Of a DNA stretch of 64,000 nt, positions 20,469 to 32,945 are shown one piece after another (positions within the stretch are counted from its first letter, which is position 1; each line of letters begins with the position of its first letter). The DNA comes from Agelas oroides (Eukaryota > Porifera > Demospongiae > Agelasida > Agelasidae). The notes beneath the pieces were generated by a model that was given only the letters and a program-made list of their open reading frames with translations, made no database searches and had not been told where the DNA came from. The stretch is taken from positions 1,030,402 through 1,094,401 of the forward strand of contig OX422199.1 in assembly GCA_949130485.1 (NCBI GenBank), read 5' to 3'. The translations under genes and the position numbers were made by a program.

Positions 20469-20894
20469 TGGGGTAAGCCTGAGCGAGCCCCACACTAACG
20501 GGACTGCATTGCGGAAGTGTGTTTACGTACGTGCTTGCTTGTGGCCATATACCGTAAATTTTAAATTTGCCTTTAAATATTTCCCGAAAATTAAACATCC
20601 TCATGCACTTGGTGAAGGGCAATGCTGGGCTACTGCCAGAGTGCAACGTTGGCAACTGTAGCGGAGATGGCTCAAGTTTAGGCACGCACGACACCTTACT
20701 TGTTGTTTGTCACAGCAGCTATGGACTGACCATCAACGGCAAGCTGCTAGCAGACCGTACGAAATTATACACACCGGGTTGAGGTAAGGGTCGTGCGTAA
20801 ATGACACTCATTAACGCTGCGATTCAGCTCATCATTTCAACGTGAAGCTTAGTCTATTCATGTGCATGTTAGCTGCTTGCTCAGGCTCGCCCCC
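20469..20894 (+). mobile_element. TIR element F11, copy 1
   Basis: Ends TTGGGGTAAGCCTGAGC and, inverted, GTGGGGGCGAGCCTGAGC. The whole 425 bp matches 62094-62552 in the opposite orientation (CACACTA.CGG.ACTGCATTGC, CCATATACCGTAAATTTT, AAGGGCAATGCTGGG). No transposase frame and no clear TSD. The partial sequence at 31782-31850 has the same end. Confidence 0.75.
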
Positions 20895-22060
20895 ACAATG
20901 TTTTACATTTTCTAGTACTTACTGTCGTGGGCTGTGACGGGATGGTAGGCTGTACCTGGGATGTCTGCATCGCTCTAATTGTCGATTGCAGAGCTGACAA
21001 TACAATGGTACAGAACTGATGAACCACCTTCAAAAGAACTGGCGTACTGCACTATCACACCTACTACTATGTACACACGCACCTCAGTGGGTACATACGC
21101 CAGATCTGTCCTGGCACAAGACCCTGTATTAAAAACAAGGTCTGTCCTTGCACATGACGACCCTTTTCAGGTAGGTCCGCCATCAGCGCATCTATATCAC
21201 TACTCGAACTTCGGGCTTCCATTTCAAAACACACTTTTTGAAATTTCTGACTTGCTAGCCGCATACAACTGTAAACTACACGAATCGACCAATCAAGTGC
21301 GTATTTCAGAAATTCACTCGCTAGACGCCATCTGAGCAATCTGATTAGTTCATTTTACTATGGTATTTCACAGAAAATAGCTGAAATACTCTATGAACAT
21401 TATGTGTGTGAAACTGTTAACTAACAGAGTGTCAAGTAGACTGTATGACGTATCACAAACAAGATCAAAAAGTGACAATCACGTCCAACGGTTGGCAATC
21501 TGAGTGTGCGAGAGAACAGTGGTAATATCAAAACTTCATCTTGGTATAAACATTTCAGTTTAGTATTAACATTGGTACATAAGAACTTGGATCATACCCT
21601 TTTGTTTTTTTGCTTGTGTCTAAATGAGCTGGTTGACCAATGAAATTACAGCTTTGAAAAATCACGTGCCTGTCACTGTTTGTCCAATCCGTGTTCTGCA
21701 GATCCACGTGATCAGGATCAGGTTCAAGTCAAAATGCTGCTGTCAAATCTGTTTTCTAGCTGAACACATTAATTGCAAGTACCTTTGTGTCAAGGGCCAT
21801 CAAAGAGCTGCATTTCACAGAACGTGTAGAGGATGTAAAACTGCTCGATGTTCTGCAAAACACACAACTGGCTAGCTTCACTCGGGGGGGTGTTTCAAAT
21901 TTGTTCTCGCACTGAATGTATTACACAGGTACCTTTCTGTTGGGGACTATCATGGCTGTCAGTCTGAGATTCATTTTCAGATTTTTTGACAGCCCCTGCC
22001 TCCAAGCATAGTTGATGGCTGCTTCTAGTTACTCCTATTTTCAGTGAGATACTGAGGAAC
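20895..22060. other. No gene; small shared blocks
   Basis: TACAATGGTACAGAACTGAT and GAACCA.CTTCAAAAGAACTG near 21000 match 40960-41010. A plus frame at 21624-21875 ends in a Cys-rich stretch (CCCQICF, CKYLCVKGHQ, CRGCKTARC) that hints at zinc binding, but spacing fits no family I can name. Confidence 0.4.
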
Positions 22061-22189
22061 TGATATGTACACACTAGTACTTGTGCTTCGGTGTGGTCAA
22101 GCGCATACTGCAGGCTGCCTCTACATACTCCTTGGCATTGCGCTAACATACAGTTCTCACAAGTCCATTGTTCGGATGATGAAAAAGAT

Positions 22190-22925
22190 TTTACACTTGC
22201 TAACGGGCTTTGATGGATATAGGATTGACTATCAAGATGTCTCCCTGCTTTCCACTTCGAGATATGTGTCCAGGGTACGAGGCTAGAGTGCACATTTATC
22301 AAATCCTGTTCCAGTTGCTTTCTTCACTCGCAGTACTTTAAGGATAGAAAACTGGTTGAGTGCCGATCGAGGGCACACACCAGCTTCTCCAAAGTTGTGT
22401 CTCATTTTGTCCACCACCTACTCTGTTAACATCTGCTTCGTGTGGGAGCTCTTGTATTGGAGCTTGGGAGGCACTGATGGTAGCATTCCAAATAGTTGAC
22501 GTGCATGACCTCAACATTCTGGATGAGTCTGAAGGTGTACACAACACACTGGTACTGGAAGGTCCTTCTACTGTTTTTTTTTTTTTTTGCTTTAGAATAT
22601 ACACCAGCAAACAGAATACATATGAAACACATACACACATGAACAACGTGCACTCCAGGACTTTGTCATCATTGTCAGAAATTTGAATAGCGCGGCGGCA
22701 CACTGAGTTAGAAGTAAAAGTTCACATTGTACCATATTTGCAATTATCCGTAACCATATACGCTAGCATACACTGAGGCTAGAGTGGACATGTATCAAAT
22801 CCTCTTCCAGTTGCTTGCTTCACTCACAGTAGTTCAGGTGATGGAAAACTGGTTGAGTGACGAGGAACATGGGCAGGTCCTAACTTGCTAATGGACTTCG
22901 ATGGATACAGGATAGACTATCATGG
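22190..22925. repeat. Rearranged duplicate blocks
   Basis: GAGGCTAGAGTG.ACAT.TATC, TCC.GTTCCAGTTGCTT and GAAAACTGGTTGAGTG occur at 22275-22360 and 22773-22862; GCTAA.GG.CTT.GATGGATA with GACTATCA occurs at 22198-22235 and 22888-22922. The order of the two blocks is reversed between copies, so this is not a simple tandem duplication. Between them (22338-22703) a minus frame of 121 codons passes a poly-A/T run and is not supported as a gene. Confidence 0.6.
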
Positions 22926-23119
22926 TCTTTTTCAAAGTCCTCACTGAGCTCGTGATCAGAGTCACACAGCTGGACTGGCAGTAACACTCAAAGTAGTAGT
23001 GGTCTCGAAAGTGACACCTAGCTATCTGTACACTCTCACCTCCTCTATAGGCGAGCATGTTAAGCCATGTACTGTCCCCATTCTTTAAGTACCTAGTTAT
23101 CACCACCACAAGAAAAATT

Positions 23120-23167
23120 CCTCGTACCCAGGCCACATATCTTCTCCCACGTGGTCTCGGTACGAGG
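23120..23167. mobile_element. 48-bp micro-hairpin element, single copy
   Basis: CCTCGTACCCAGGCCAC at one end pairs with GTGGTCTCGGTACGAGG at the other. The reverse complement aligns along its length with the 51-bp unit repeated at 50.2-50.9 kb and with the first 30 bp of 63194-63230. No ORF. Confidence 0.75.
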
Positions 23168-23569
23168 TTAATGTGTGGTCATACCTTCAACCTTTACAAC
23201 TTTTAGGGACCATCTGCTGCTTGCTAGGCAAGTTAGGTATCTTGCCAGATAGATGGTGGATGGCGGGTCTTCACTCAACGTGCAGCAGCTAAATGAAAAT
23301 AATAAATTTTCTACAATGGTACAAGCATAGACATGTCTCATAGAAAATGGCTCATTGGCAGATGGTTCATTCATAAAAAGACGTAAAAATGTATCTTGCC
23401 CCCCCCCCCACTGGTTACTGGAGTGGTTCTTGGCAGCTTGTGTGTAGGTCCAAGTGACTATAAGAAAGAAGTATAAAATAAAAACAGAATAATTCATCAC
23501 ACATGTTACTGGGGAAGTTTTTTTATGGTGTTTCAACTGGATATTTTAAGCCACATTTTTCTAGCTCCT

Positions 23570-23850
23570 TCTAACCGAGCTGGAGGAGTTGATAAGCCAG
23601 TGATATGTTAGTAGTTTGCACACGGCATGTATTAAGTAATGCATTCTTGCCAGGCCAAGTAGCCTCATCCCAGGCTCTTCCACACAATTCTGGTGCAGGG
23701 AGTCTGGAAATGAAGCTAAGGGCTTAGGACCAAGTGGTTCAATTTTAGGAGACGGTTTGTAGCCTCTTTCAAATTACTGTCACTTACAGGAGGGCTGGGA
23801 GGGTGCCCAATCACAGGAGGCTACTGTGAGGTCTCGATTTTCTTCAGTGC
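23570..23850 (+). repeat. Dispersed repeat W, diverged copy
   Basis: GATAAGCCAGTGATATG, GGACCAAGTGGTTC.A.TTT and TGTCACTTACAGGAGGGCTG match the order seen in 27005-27480 and 56340-56755, with larger differences. Confidence 0.65.
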
Positions 23851-24662
23851 CTTTTGTACTTTTCTAAAATTTTAAATCCATGCCAGCAGCTATAGAAGGA
23901 AATTAAATTATCTCAAGCCCCCAGGGGGTCTCTGTAGTTAGCAAGGTCAGATATATATGTCATAGTAGCAGAGTCCATTTCTGATTGTCTTTCAAGCTGC
24001 ATCTTGGCACATAATGGCTTCAAAGAGGCACGTAAGAGGGTTAGCACTCTTGAGACAAGGGAGAGGCTCATGTGTATGGTGTGTGGCTTGCCAACAAGTG
24101 ACTGAAGCATCAGTTTTGCTATCAGAAAGTCCTGTGGTGTATCACGCACGCACCACACTTCGGCAAACATATGCCAGATCAGTTCTTGCACATGAACCAT
24201 TTTCTTGGGCTGTAAACCAGCTTGGTCGTTACACATGACCCCCGTCCTTTAGACACGCACTTCAACTATTTGGATAAAGTAAAAGATGGTTATGGAAGAA
24301 CTATACCTCATACACCATGTCTGTTCGTGCACAAGACTCCTATTTTTGAAAATAATAAGATCTGTGCAAGCACAGGACCCTCATCCTATAGATACACGCT
24401 TCACCTGTTTTGATCAAGAAGAGTGGATTATGGAGGAGCTATTATTTTGTTAATTTGTATTTGAATGTCAATAACGCTTACCGTGGTGTTTGTACATGGT
24501 GTTCTCTTCAGTGTGTACGGGGTGTAAAGGTAGCTGGTATGGCGGAGACAGCCTGGGGTTAGATAAACATACAACATACATGAGTGTGCAATATATCCAA
24601 CACAGTATTCAGTTTAGCATTCAGCCTGTAGTGAATTAAGGTTCTTCTTGTCCTACAAGGCT

Positions 24663-25591
24663 TTCTTGTGTAACCATGGCAAACCATCACTCTTGAGAGG
24701 GCCTCTTGTGTAACCATGGCAAACCATCACTCTTGAGAGGGCCTCTTGTGTAACCATGGCAAACCATCACTCTTGAGAGGGCCTCTTGTGTAACCATGGC
24801 AAACCATCACTCTTGAGAGGGCCTCTTGTGTAACCATGCATGGCAAACCATCACTCTTGAGAGGGCCTCTTGTGTAACCATGGCAAACCATCACTCTTGA
24901 GAGGGCCTCTTGTGTAACCATGGCAAACCATCACTCTTGAGAGGGCCTCTTGTGTAACCATGGCAAACCATCACTCTTGAGAGGGCCTCTTGTGTAACCA
25001 TGGCAAACCATCACTCTTGAGAGGGCCTCTTGTGTAACCATGGCAAACCATCACTCTTGAGAGGGCCTCTTGTGTAACCATGGCAAACCATCACTCTTGA
25101 GAGGGCCTCTTGTGTAACCATGGTGAACCATCACTCCTGAGAGGGCCTGGCCTCTTCTGTAACCATGGTGAACCATCACTCTTGAGAGGGCCTCTTCTGT
25201 AACCATGGGAACCATCACTCCTGAGAGGGCCTCTTCTGTAACCATGGTGAACCATCACTCCTGAGAGGCCCTCTTCTGTAACCATGGTGAACCATCACTC
25301 CTGAGAGGCCCTCTTCTGTAACCATGGCGAACCATCACTCTGAGAGGGCCTCTTCTGTAACCATGGTGAACCATCACTCCTGAGAGGCCCTCTTCTGTAA
25401 CCATGGTGAACCATCACTCCTGAGAGCTCGAGGCCCTCTTCTGTAACCATGGCGAACCATCACATTGAGAGGGCCTCTTCTGTAACCATGGTGAACCATC
25501 ACTCCTGAGAGGCCCTCTTCTGTAACCATGGCGAACCATCACTCTTGAGAGGGCCTCTTCTGTAACCATGGCGAACCATCACTCTTGAGAC
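24663..25591. repeat. 40-bp minisatellite, about 23 units, two variant blocks
   Basis: CCTCTTGTGTAACCATGGCA and AACCATCACTCTTGAGAGGG make the 40-bp unit. The left half uses TTGTGTAACCATGGCAA; the right half uses TTCTGTAACCATGGTGA or GGCGA. Small private indels mark single units (CATG insertion at 24836, GAGCTC insertion near 25420). Frames on the minus strand exist only because units lack stops. Confidence 0.95.
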
Positions 25592-25612
25592 TAATAATTC
25601 TCTTGCGAGATT

Positions 25613-25618
<6 letters not shown>

Positions 25619-25661
<43 letters not shown>
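25619..25661 (+). repeat. (TG)n microsatellite
   Basis: About 20 TG dinucleotides directly after the 40-bp minisatellite. Confidence 0.95.
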
Positions 25662-25665
<4 letters not shown>

Positions 25666-25723
25666 ATCACTACCCTTATTTAAGGCACTGAGTCACACCA
25701 GCTCACATACAGCAGTGGTAAGG

Positions 25724-25767
25724 TAGTCTCATACCCAGACTAAAAGTGTAGTCTTGGAACGAGACTA
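25724..25767. repeat. 44-bp TAGTCT hairpin
   Basis: TAGTCTCATACCCAGACTA pairs with TAGTCTTGGAACGAGACTA (16 of 19 positions). Related hairpins with TAGTCTYGC ends are at 36896-36944 and 48870-48926. Confidence 0.65.
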
Positions 25768-26324
25768 TTGGTAAGGTAAATGGAAGGCAATTAATGTAAC
25801 AACTTGGAACACAGTAATAGCAACATTTTGGAGTGTGGTTTGGACTTGTACAAAAACTAGGGTGAAAGCTACTGTGAAGTCATATTCAGTGACTCAATCT
25901 GCCTTTTCAATGTGATGTTCGAGAATCCTTTCAGGGAGGCGGTAGAGGCGAATCAGCCCATATGGCTCTACTTGTTGCATCTGGTCTACACACAGTTTCT
26001 GATCTGTGCATTGAGTCACACTAGTTCACATATGGCAGACTCTCTCGTTTACTGGTAGTTTCACACCCTGCGAACTCTGACAAGCTTTTGGTTACATGTA
26101 TAAAGCTGCCAGTACAGAGCCAGTTAGCTTAGGAGCAGCAAGAAGTAAGAGACAGTAGCTAGTTTAGGATTAGCCAAACTTTCACGCCACGTCATCTGTA
26201 TACCACATCCCAAGCTTGGAAAGCGGTCCGTAATTTTGTGATTGTGATTTTCTCTAAACATGACCAGGAAGACTTGATATTAGAACTCCGGACACAAGTC
26301 AAGAAGGCCAATAAAAACTGTACT

Positions 26325-26745
26325 GTAGGCATAGACGGTAGTAGGCAACACATCATAAACACAGGTGATGAAAGTATTTCAACAGGTATGGATAGTTAGC
26401 TATAGGTAGGGTTGTTCCTGTAAGCTGGTTCAGCTGGTGTTTCGACTACACATGCATTCCACAATCACCAGTGTCATACACAAAGGTGATGTGCTGGAAG
26501 ATTGGATAATGTGAAATCTTGAGCTACATCTAGACAGAGCATTAAACTACAGTTCTTACTTGTGCATAGCTAATTTACCAGCGTAGTTTTGTACAGCTAG
26601 TGAATATTAGGTCAGCTGTCAAATGTCCACGTAAAATGCAGCTGGTCCAAAGTTAGACAAATGAGAGTGAATGCAGAGATCATCAAATTGAGGGTTTCTA
26701 TATTGTGTGAATGATGCAGTCTAACAAGACGACTGCATCAGTTAT
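26325..26745 (+). repeat. Dispersed repeat U, copy 2
   Basis: Collinear with 14785-15165; extends further right with TCTAACAAGACGACTG.ATCA, which is also in the 41.2-kb copy. Confidence 0.85.
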
Positions 26746-27004
26746 GAACGATGCGGTTAACCAAGCAATTGTGTGATAATGTGCTTTGACAACACATTGT
26801 TGTTTAAACTTAGAGTCCAATCTGAAGGAGTCACTACAACAGGTCGAGGTGGAATGTATTGAAGGAGTATCAATACAGAAATTACTCTGCTGGACGGGTT
26901 ACTCAAGGGTACAGCATGACAAAGTAGATGAAGTTTTCACACGACAGAGCAATCATCTCAACTTCATCCAAGCTAAGCTTATCAGCTTCTGATACATATC
27001 TGCA

Positions 27005-27480
27005 TTTATGGAGTAGCTGAGAAGCCACTGATGTGTAGTTTACACATGCTGTCATGTTAGGAATTGTGTGTAATAATGCGTCTAACCTTGTTCCCATGCT
27101 CTCATGCTACAAAATATGTGAAAATGGGGATAGTTGTTTCATGTAAAAAAGGTAGAATAGTGATAGAAAGGGTTTAATTGTACTGGTGGTGAATACCATA
27201 CACACCAAGTCTTGAGTATACGGTTGATTGGAAACATACAAAATGCTGCCTTTTGTTCTGGCTTTTTTGCGATTTACATCATCCTCACATGCAAAAAAAT
27301 ATCAGGCTCTCCGTACCTTCATGATTCCAGTGTGGGGGAGCTTGGGAACGAGGCTATGGGGCAAGTGGTTCTGGAATTCAACTTTATAGGTTCTGGCAAT
27401 TTGTCACTTACAGGAGGGCTGGGTGGATCGGGGACTGTTGGGAGCAGCTCTGTGAGATTGGGTGAAGAATTATAGTCATA
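27005..27480 (+). repeat. Dispersed repeat W, copy 1
   Basis: GCTGAGAAGCCACTGATGTG, GTTCCCATGCTCTC, GGGGATAGTTGTTTCATGT, GGGAACGAGGCTATGGGG and GGGTGGATCGGGGACTGTTG are shared with 56340-56755 at high identity. On the minus strand both copies hold the frame LLPTVPDPPSPPVSDKLPEP, with a GTAAGTGA donor-like step after SPP; this may be a captured Pro-rich exon. Confidence 0.85.
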
Positions 27481-27515
27481 CATCATGCAGATCTTCTTTA
27501 TTGTGAGTCTGAAAC

Positions 27516-27690
27516 TTAACACTTAGAACGCGAAGCGCCAATATATTGGCACACAGGCTGTACACGCGTAGCGCGATGTATATTGGCGCGGGAGAGTTTA
27601 CGCAGTAAGTAGCGAAGCCAAGCAAGTTTTTGGGGTAAATCCCTTCCTGTTGAGTAGTAATAAGTGTAGACCACACCAAAAGTTGTGTTC
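27516..27690 (+). mobile_element. TTAA end with subterminal palindromes, type 3
   Basis: TTAA-CACTTAGAACGCGAAGC, then the perfect 14-bp palindrome GCCAATATATTGGC (27537-27550) and a weaker second GCGATGTATATTGGCGC. Downstream TTTTGGGGTAAATCCC, TAGTAATAAGTGTAGACCAC aligns with the sequence after the type-1 end (13907), so the interiors are related although TIR and palindrome sequences differ. The other end was not located. Confidence 0.65.
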
Positions 27691-30060
27691 TGCATCCGCT
27701 ACACATTTTGCTCTGTAGCTCGAGAGCCAAACAACTGTTAGGTTGTTTTTTTTCTGCCACACAATTACACATTGGTATACTGATTTCCGATCTTATCTCG
27801 ATTTTCATAAAATGCACGATGTGCCGTGTTTTTGCTCAGCGGGTCACATATGGACTTTGAAATGGAAACAGGGGAGAGGGCGAGGAGGAACAGAGTACCT
27901 AAAGCTAGTTAAGCTAGGGTATGATGGCAATTATAACCTAAACTACCACGCAAGTTCATTCAAGCATCTTGAAGCAAATGCAGAGCTAAGGACACTACTT
28001 CCTTGGAATGGTCATTGAAGTAGTCATCAAACTCTCTCATCAGGTTCACATACACTGATATATGATACCTTGAGTGTGAAAGGATCTAGGGTTTGAAGTG
28101 CCCCGGACTTGCTCTTTCCCGTTTTAAAAAGTTCTCTTCTAAATGAGTGATGACTTCTTTTAACTCTTGCACGTGGAAATTAATTACACGTCCGTTTATA
28201 ATTAAATTATCTCACTGAGGTCAAAGTGACAAGCATTGCTTAGCAAGCCCTAGGCCTTGCCAGCAGCCTGATTTGCACAGATACCATGTAACTAGGCTTG
28301 ACTAGTTTATCTACATTGCTGATCACCACTAGGTAAGCCATTTGTACCTGTTTGAAGCCATCATCTGTAGGTGTACATTGTAGCTTGCCAGCAATTTGAA
28401 ACGGCACTGATTTCTTGTTACTTACAGCTCTGGCGGACTAAGCCCTTTTCCAAGTTATTTGAAGCTAGTGCTTCAGCCTTATGTGAACTCTGGAAGCTGC
28501 TTGCTCCCTATGTACAGACTTGCAGTGCTGTACCTATACAGGATTCAATACATACGATGTTGCTTGCTACCTTAATTCCAAGTTCGTAAATGTCATCACA
28601 ATCAAAGTTTCCAAACATGACAACACATATATTCAATCTCCAAGTCACCAAAATTATTGGAAACTGCCTGTCAATATCAAAGTTGCCAAACTGATAATAT
28701 TTCTATTCAATTGCATGTTGCCAAAATTGGCAATTGTCGTCAATATCCAAGTTTATCTGGAAAGGATGTCAATAATTTACGTGTGTTAAATGACTAATGA
28801 CGTTTAAAGATCTCAAGGTACGGCTAGTGTTATCACAGCCTGCGGCACACACGTGTGCAAATGATTTCTGACGATGGTCACCACGCTAGCGCTAGGACTG
28901 TTTGTGTTGTACGAGTCATTCCCATGGCTGACAGCAGGACTGAGAGGCTGTGCGTACTACTGACAGTGTCTAGCAACTGTCACCGTCACACTTGTACCTA
29001 CCTTATCCAGCCGTCGCTGATGTCACATAAACTAATTTTTCTCACACTCACTCCACTCATGCAATGTTTTGGACCACTGTTGGGGTCCCAAGGAAAGATC
29101 CGAGAGTGAACAAACTTGACACAAGTTGCTGAAATCCAAGAACCAAGTGACCTTGTTTGTAAACTACAGTTACAATAGTTTCTATGACTTTCATTCTTCC
29201 GAAAATAAAGCGAGCAAGGGGTAATGTGCCAAAATACGGCCATTATGGGATTTTTGATTTTATATGGGGGATTATATATGAACATACCTTTAACAGATAT
29301 CCACGCGAGTGGTCCAGCTATTTTAACACTCTACCAATGGTAAATAATCAGTCAAAAGCCACTTCAAACTATCAATTATTTTTCTATGGGAGAAATGTAT
29401 AATAACAGCTAATATAGTCTCTTGACAGCTATAAACTTGAGTGGTCCAGGCATTTTTGCACAAGATGCATCAAGTGAAATCCATCAGTACCACAAGTTTC
29501 ATAGCGAAGCTTCAAAAGTCACTTGAACTGAACTGTGCCCAATTTTGGGCACTTAACACTTTTAAGTCCAAGACAAATTGACTGAAAATAGCTTTGCAGC
29601 ACCAACTTTTAGAGTCCGGTTTTTATATATCTCAGATAGATACTTATTTCTAGAACAACAGGTTTGAAATCGGAACACCTTCGATTTTTTCATTGGGAGC
29701 CCTACCACTGTGTAGATTATAGCCACATATGTCCACTACCCACTGGTTGGGCACTCATGCTTTGTCAGACTTGACACTCTTGTGTAGCCTTGTGTTCTTT
29801 CAGAGTGGCCACCTGACTCTTCCTGGGTGTCTTATCTTTCCCAGCCTTGCAATAGCAGCACCAATACCAGCGGTGTCCTCAGTACCAATATGTATCACCA
29901 TGACATCGAGGCAGTTCATGCTGCTGCTTCAATGGCTATGCAGTGGAAGGTTAAGAAAAGATGAAGTACTTTCTCTCAGTTTCACATGTACGTTGCTGCT
30001 ACATGTGCCATGTCGCGGATACGATGGTTCAAGATGGCAAATACTTCCATGACGTCCATC
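27691..30060. other. No gene recognised
   Basis: Many short AT-rich frames; none with domains. The plus frame at 29729-30052 (107 codons) is hydrophobic in part but lacks a family match I can name. Confidence 0.35.
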
Positions 30061-30299
30061 GTTATAATAAAATAACCTTAACATTCATGTGAGTTAGACG
30101 TGTGATATATTATATCCAGTTGATAGTTCTACAACAGTGTTCTCCTATTCCTATGCCATGTAATATCACACAATAATACATGGTTGTTATTGCACACAAG
30201 CCCTGGGACTATGCGGTATCCTAGCAACTACGATGTGCATTAATCATGGTGCATTTGAATGGCAAGTTACTCGGTACTTTGTGTGAGAAGACGCACGAC

Positions 30300-31050
30300 G
30301 CTGTTGTGGTAATGGATAATAAACATTTTATTACAAAGCTATAGGAAATATAAGTTTGTTGCCATCTGTACTAGTACGTAATAATGTCAACGGCCACAAA
30401 TGAGGGGTATATTTTTTCCAGTATAACGTAATTGGTACTATGGTGATAATGATTTCATCATATGCGAACCTTCAATTTCATTGCGCGTTCAGACACAGCA
30501 CACATTGACTTGTAGTACCTGATACGAATTCTCGCATGACTTGTGGTATATGTACCTGCATGATACGGATTCTCGCATGAATTGCAGTACTGATACGGAT
30601 TCTCGCATGAAAAATACAGCTTTTTATAAACTGTACGTGTGCAGCTGCAAGGCTTCCCCATTGACTCCCATACATTAGCGTGAGTTAGACGTATGATAAA
30701 ACTATGCTATGCTTGGGTACATAACTGTGCTACAATACAAGTATACCATAGTACAAAGCTTATACCGGAAAATATCACGAGTTTGTTGCCGTCTGTACGA
30801 GGAACAATGCCAACGGCCACAAACAAGTGATATTCTTCCGGTATAGCTTGGTACTATGGTGATAATGATTTCATCATACGAACCTTCGATTTCATCGCAC
30901 ATTCAGATGCAGCACACATGACTTGTAGTAGTGATACAGATTCTCGTGTGACTTGTACAAGTACGGCTTTTTATGAACTGCATGCAGCTGTAAGGCTTTT
31001 CCGTTGACTCCCATAACATTCACGTGAATCAGATGTATGAAAAACGTGCA
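30300..31050 (+). repeat. Direct duplication with internal hairpins
   Basis: GGTACTATGGTGATAATGAT, TTCATCATA, ACTTGTAGTA, GCTTTTTAT.AACTG and TTGACTCCCATA occur in both 30420-30690 and 30850-31030. Each copy starts with an inverted repeat around TTTGTTGCC.TCTGTAC and GGCCACAAA; in the second, TATACCGGAAAATATCAC (30760) pairs with GTGATATTCTTCCGGTATA (30827). The first copy has three GATACGGATTCTCGCATGA units. Confidence 0.75.
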
Positions 31051-31203
31051 GTATACCGTGCAAATAAGATTTCATTGCTCGACCTCACTCCAGATGCAAT
31101 GACAGTGTTTGTCATAAGCATGTGGTTCAATTCTCATTTTTGTCTAATTTTCATGCTGCTGCTTGATGGTGTGGTACATGCAGAACAAATTGGACTGTTT
31201 TAA

Positions 31204-31772
31204 CCCTTTAAGGCTGATACTGGATTTATTTCGCGCAACTAACATACCGTTTTGTGGCTTAATTCTCACTCGGCAGCCATGTGTGACAAAGAACTGACAT
31301 TATTGCTGGTAATTTGTTAGTGCTTCCACTCTCTGAAACTGTAATAAGGGTGGGCTAAGGTGCTGAGCATCAGAGCAAGCAGCTGTTTCGACAGAGATAA
31401 GTGTCCAACAAGAATATCGCTGGAACGGTACAAGTAGAAGGCTTACCTTGCCTTTGTTTTACGCTTACCTGAAGTAACGCTCCTGATGTGGGTTACTGTA
31501 ACCCCATTCTCTTCAGTACCAAGGTTAAGAGCGGCGGTGAACAAGAAAACAGATCATTCTATCAAGCGGCAACTTGCACGCTTACCACGTGGCTATCTCA
31601 ATGATCGTTCCACCCCTTACACTCCACCTCTTCCTGCCTAAGATAACAGGACATACCCCCGAGGTTTGGGTAAGCTCTAACTATTGCCGTAGGGCACGAT
31701 ATAGATTGCTACGTGCAGTTTGAGTACAGTTGCAAGCAGCTATATTCAAAATAAATACAGGCCCTAAAGAGT
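31204..31772. mobile_element. Probable TTAA-flanked MITE (569 bp)
   Basis: TTAA at 31200 and 31773. Left end CCCTTTAAGGCTGATACTGG then ATTTATT; right end, inverted, ACTCTTTAGGGCCTGT then ATTTATT. The TIRs are imperfect. Interior has no ORF of note. Confidence 0.5.
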
Positions 31773-32224
31773 TTAATTAATTGGGGCGAGCGTGAACAAG
31801 CCCCACACTAGTGAGTTGAACAGCGGAATTTCTCTGATACGGACACAATGCGCATGATCTAATTGGGAACACGTGCGCATGCTTTTATAGTCAGATTTTG
31901 TCGTCGTTTTGCTGCTTGTAGTGAACATGTATATTCTGAATACTTCCAGAAGAGCTCTAAAACCATCGCAAGACAAGGAAAACAGGCTACTGCGCACACG
32001 AGAACGAGGGGGAGAGAGCCCAACGTGCGGCAGAAACAGCCGAGCAAAGGCAGGAAAGATTAACGAAGCAGAGAGAGATAGGGCTATGCACTCTACCCAG
32101 ACTGCCGATGCATAAATTTGTATAAATATCCTATTGTGGATTGTGCACATATATATACGGAACTACCTTGCTGCCTATAAATACATGACTCAACTCGCTC
32201 ATGCTCACACCACAATGCACCGCA

Positions 32225-32710
32225 TTTGCCTAGTTAGTTCTTTAACAACTGTACACTATTTACTGGAGTCTTTACTAGGCTATGGATACCTTCCTTGGTC
32301 CATATTTCCACTTCTGCTTGGAGCTAGCACTGGAAACTTGAGTCAAAGCTTTATTGACATGTTCTCTGTGGGTTCATGACCTTAGCCACACCAACTCATT
32401 AGTGAGCGTTCAATAGTCAGGGCCCTCCGACCAGAGAACGCTCCTCTGGACTAAAAGCTGCCTAAAATGCCAGAAATGGAGTCCCTACAAAGTGAAAGGA
32501 GCGTTTTCTACACCCGTTTTGTGCAAGAAAGCAGACAAATGGCCCACCCGGCATTGACCAAGGCTTTTCTACAGGCAGCTGCAACCGCCGCCATGCACTG
32601 TCAGCCAGAGCAGTGCACCCACCCACCTCCCCCTGTCCCACCCTTGGTTGGCGCAAAACGGATTGCGCCAACTGATAACATGCGGCCAAAAGGCGCCATC
32701 GGTTGTCATG
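32225..32710 (+). repeat. Dispersed repeat F3, copy 2
   Basis: Matches 7085-7745 but with only one copy of the internal block. TTCTTTAACAACTGTACACT and CTTGGAGCTAGCACTGGAAA are near identical. Confidence 0.85.
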
Positions 32711-32830
32711 TAAAATTCAACCCCACTCGTACATTGAGCACTCGTACATTGAGAAACACGTAGTAGGTAAATGATATTAAGTGGGCATTAGGAATGATGC
32801 AGTGCGAAGTGGTGCACAAATTCCTGGTAG

Positions 32831-32945
32831 ATACATATATGAGCTTGTGAACTACAGGCACAATTTTCAACAATTTGACTTTGGAGGTGATGGCGAAGGA
32901 GACTACTCAGATGGCTCTGGGGATTGGTCTCCTCTCCCTGCTCCA
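32831..32945 (+). CDS. Candidate acidic/aromatic exon copy B
   Basis: Open through the exon: IYELVNYRHNFQQFDFGGD, then GEGDYSDGSGDW and SPLPAP, ending at GTGAGT (donor at 32946). The same DYS-G-GDW-P.P pattern occurs in minus-strand exons at 60.9 and 61.5 kb, which supports selection on the protein at some time. The acceptor is uncertain (CTGGTAG at 32830 is one option). Composition (Gly, Asp, Phe/Tyr/Trp, Pro) suggests a disordered protein. The intron that follows begins with the minisatellite unit. No known domain; I cannot name the gene. Confidence 0.5.

Noticed and set aside
21624-21875. Cys-rich zinc-finger-like ORF
   Set aside because: Cys spacing fits no known finger and there is no second copy.
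22338-22703. 121-codon minus ORF as a gene
   Set aside because: It crosses a 15-base homopolymer and has no homologous or domain-like segment.
24663-25591. CRISPR-like regular repeats
   Set aside because: Units are contiguous with no unique spacers; the genome is eukaryotic in character.
28998-29285. Minus ORF with MAVFWHITPCSLYF, recalling insect repeats with VFW..PCSL
   Set aside because: Only a few residues match and no repeat copy exists in the window.
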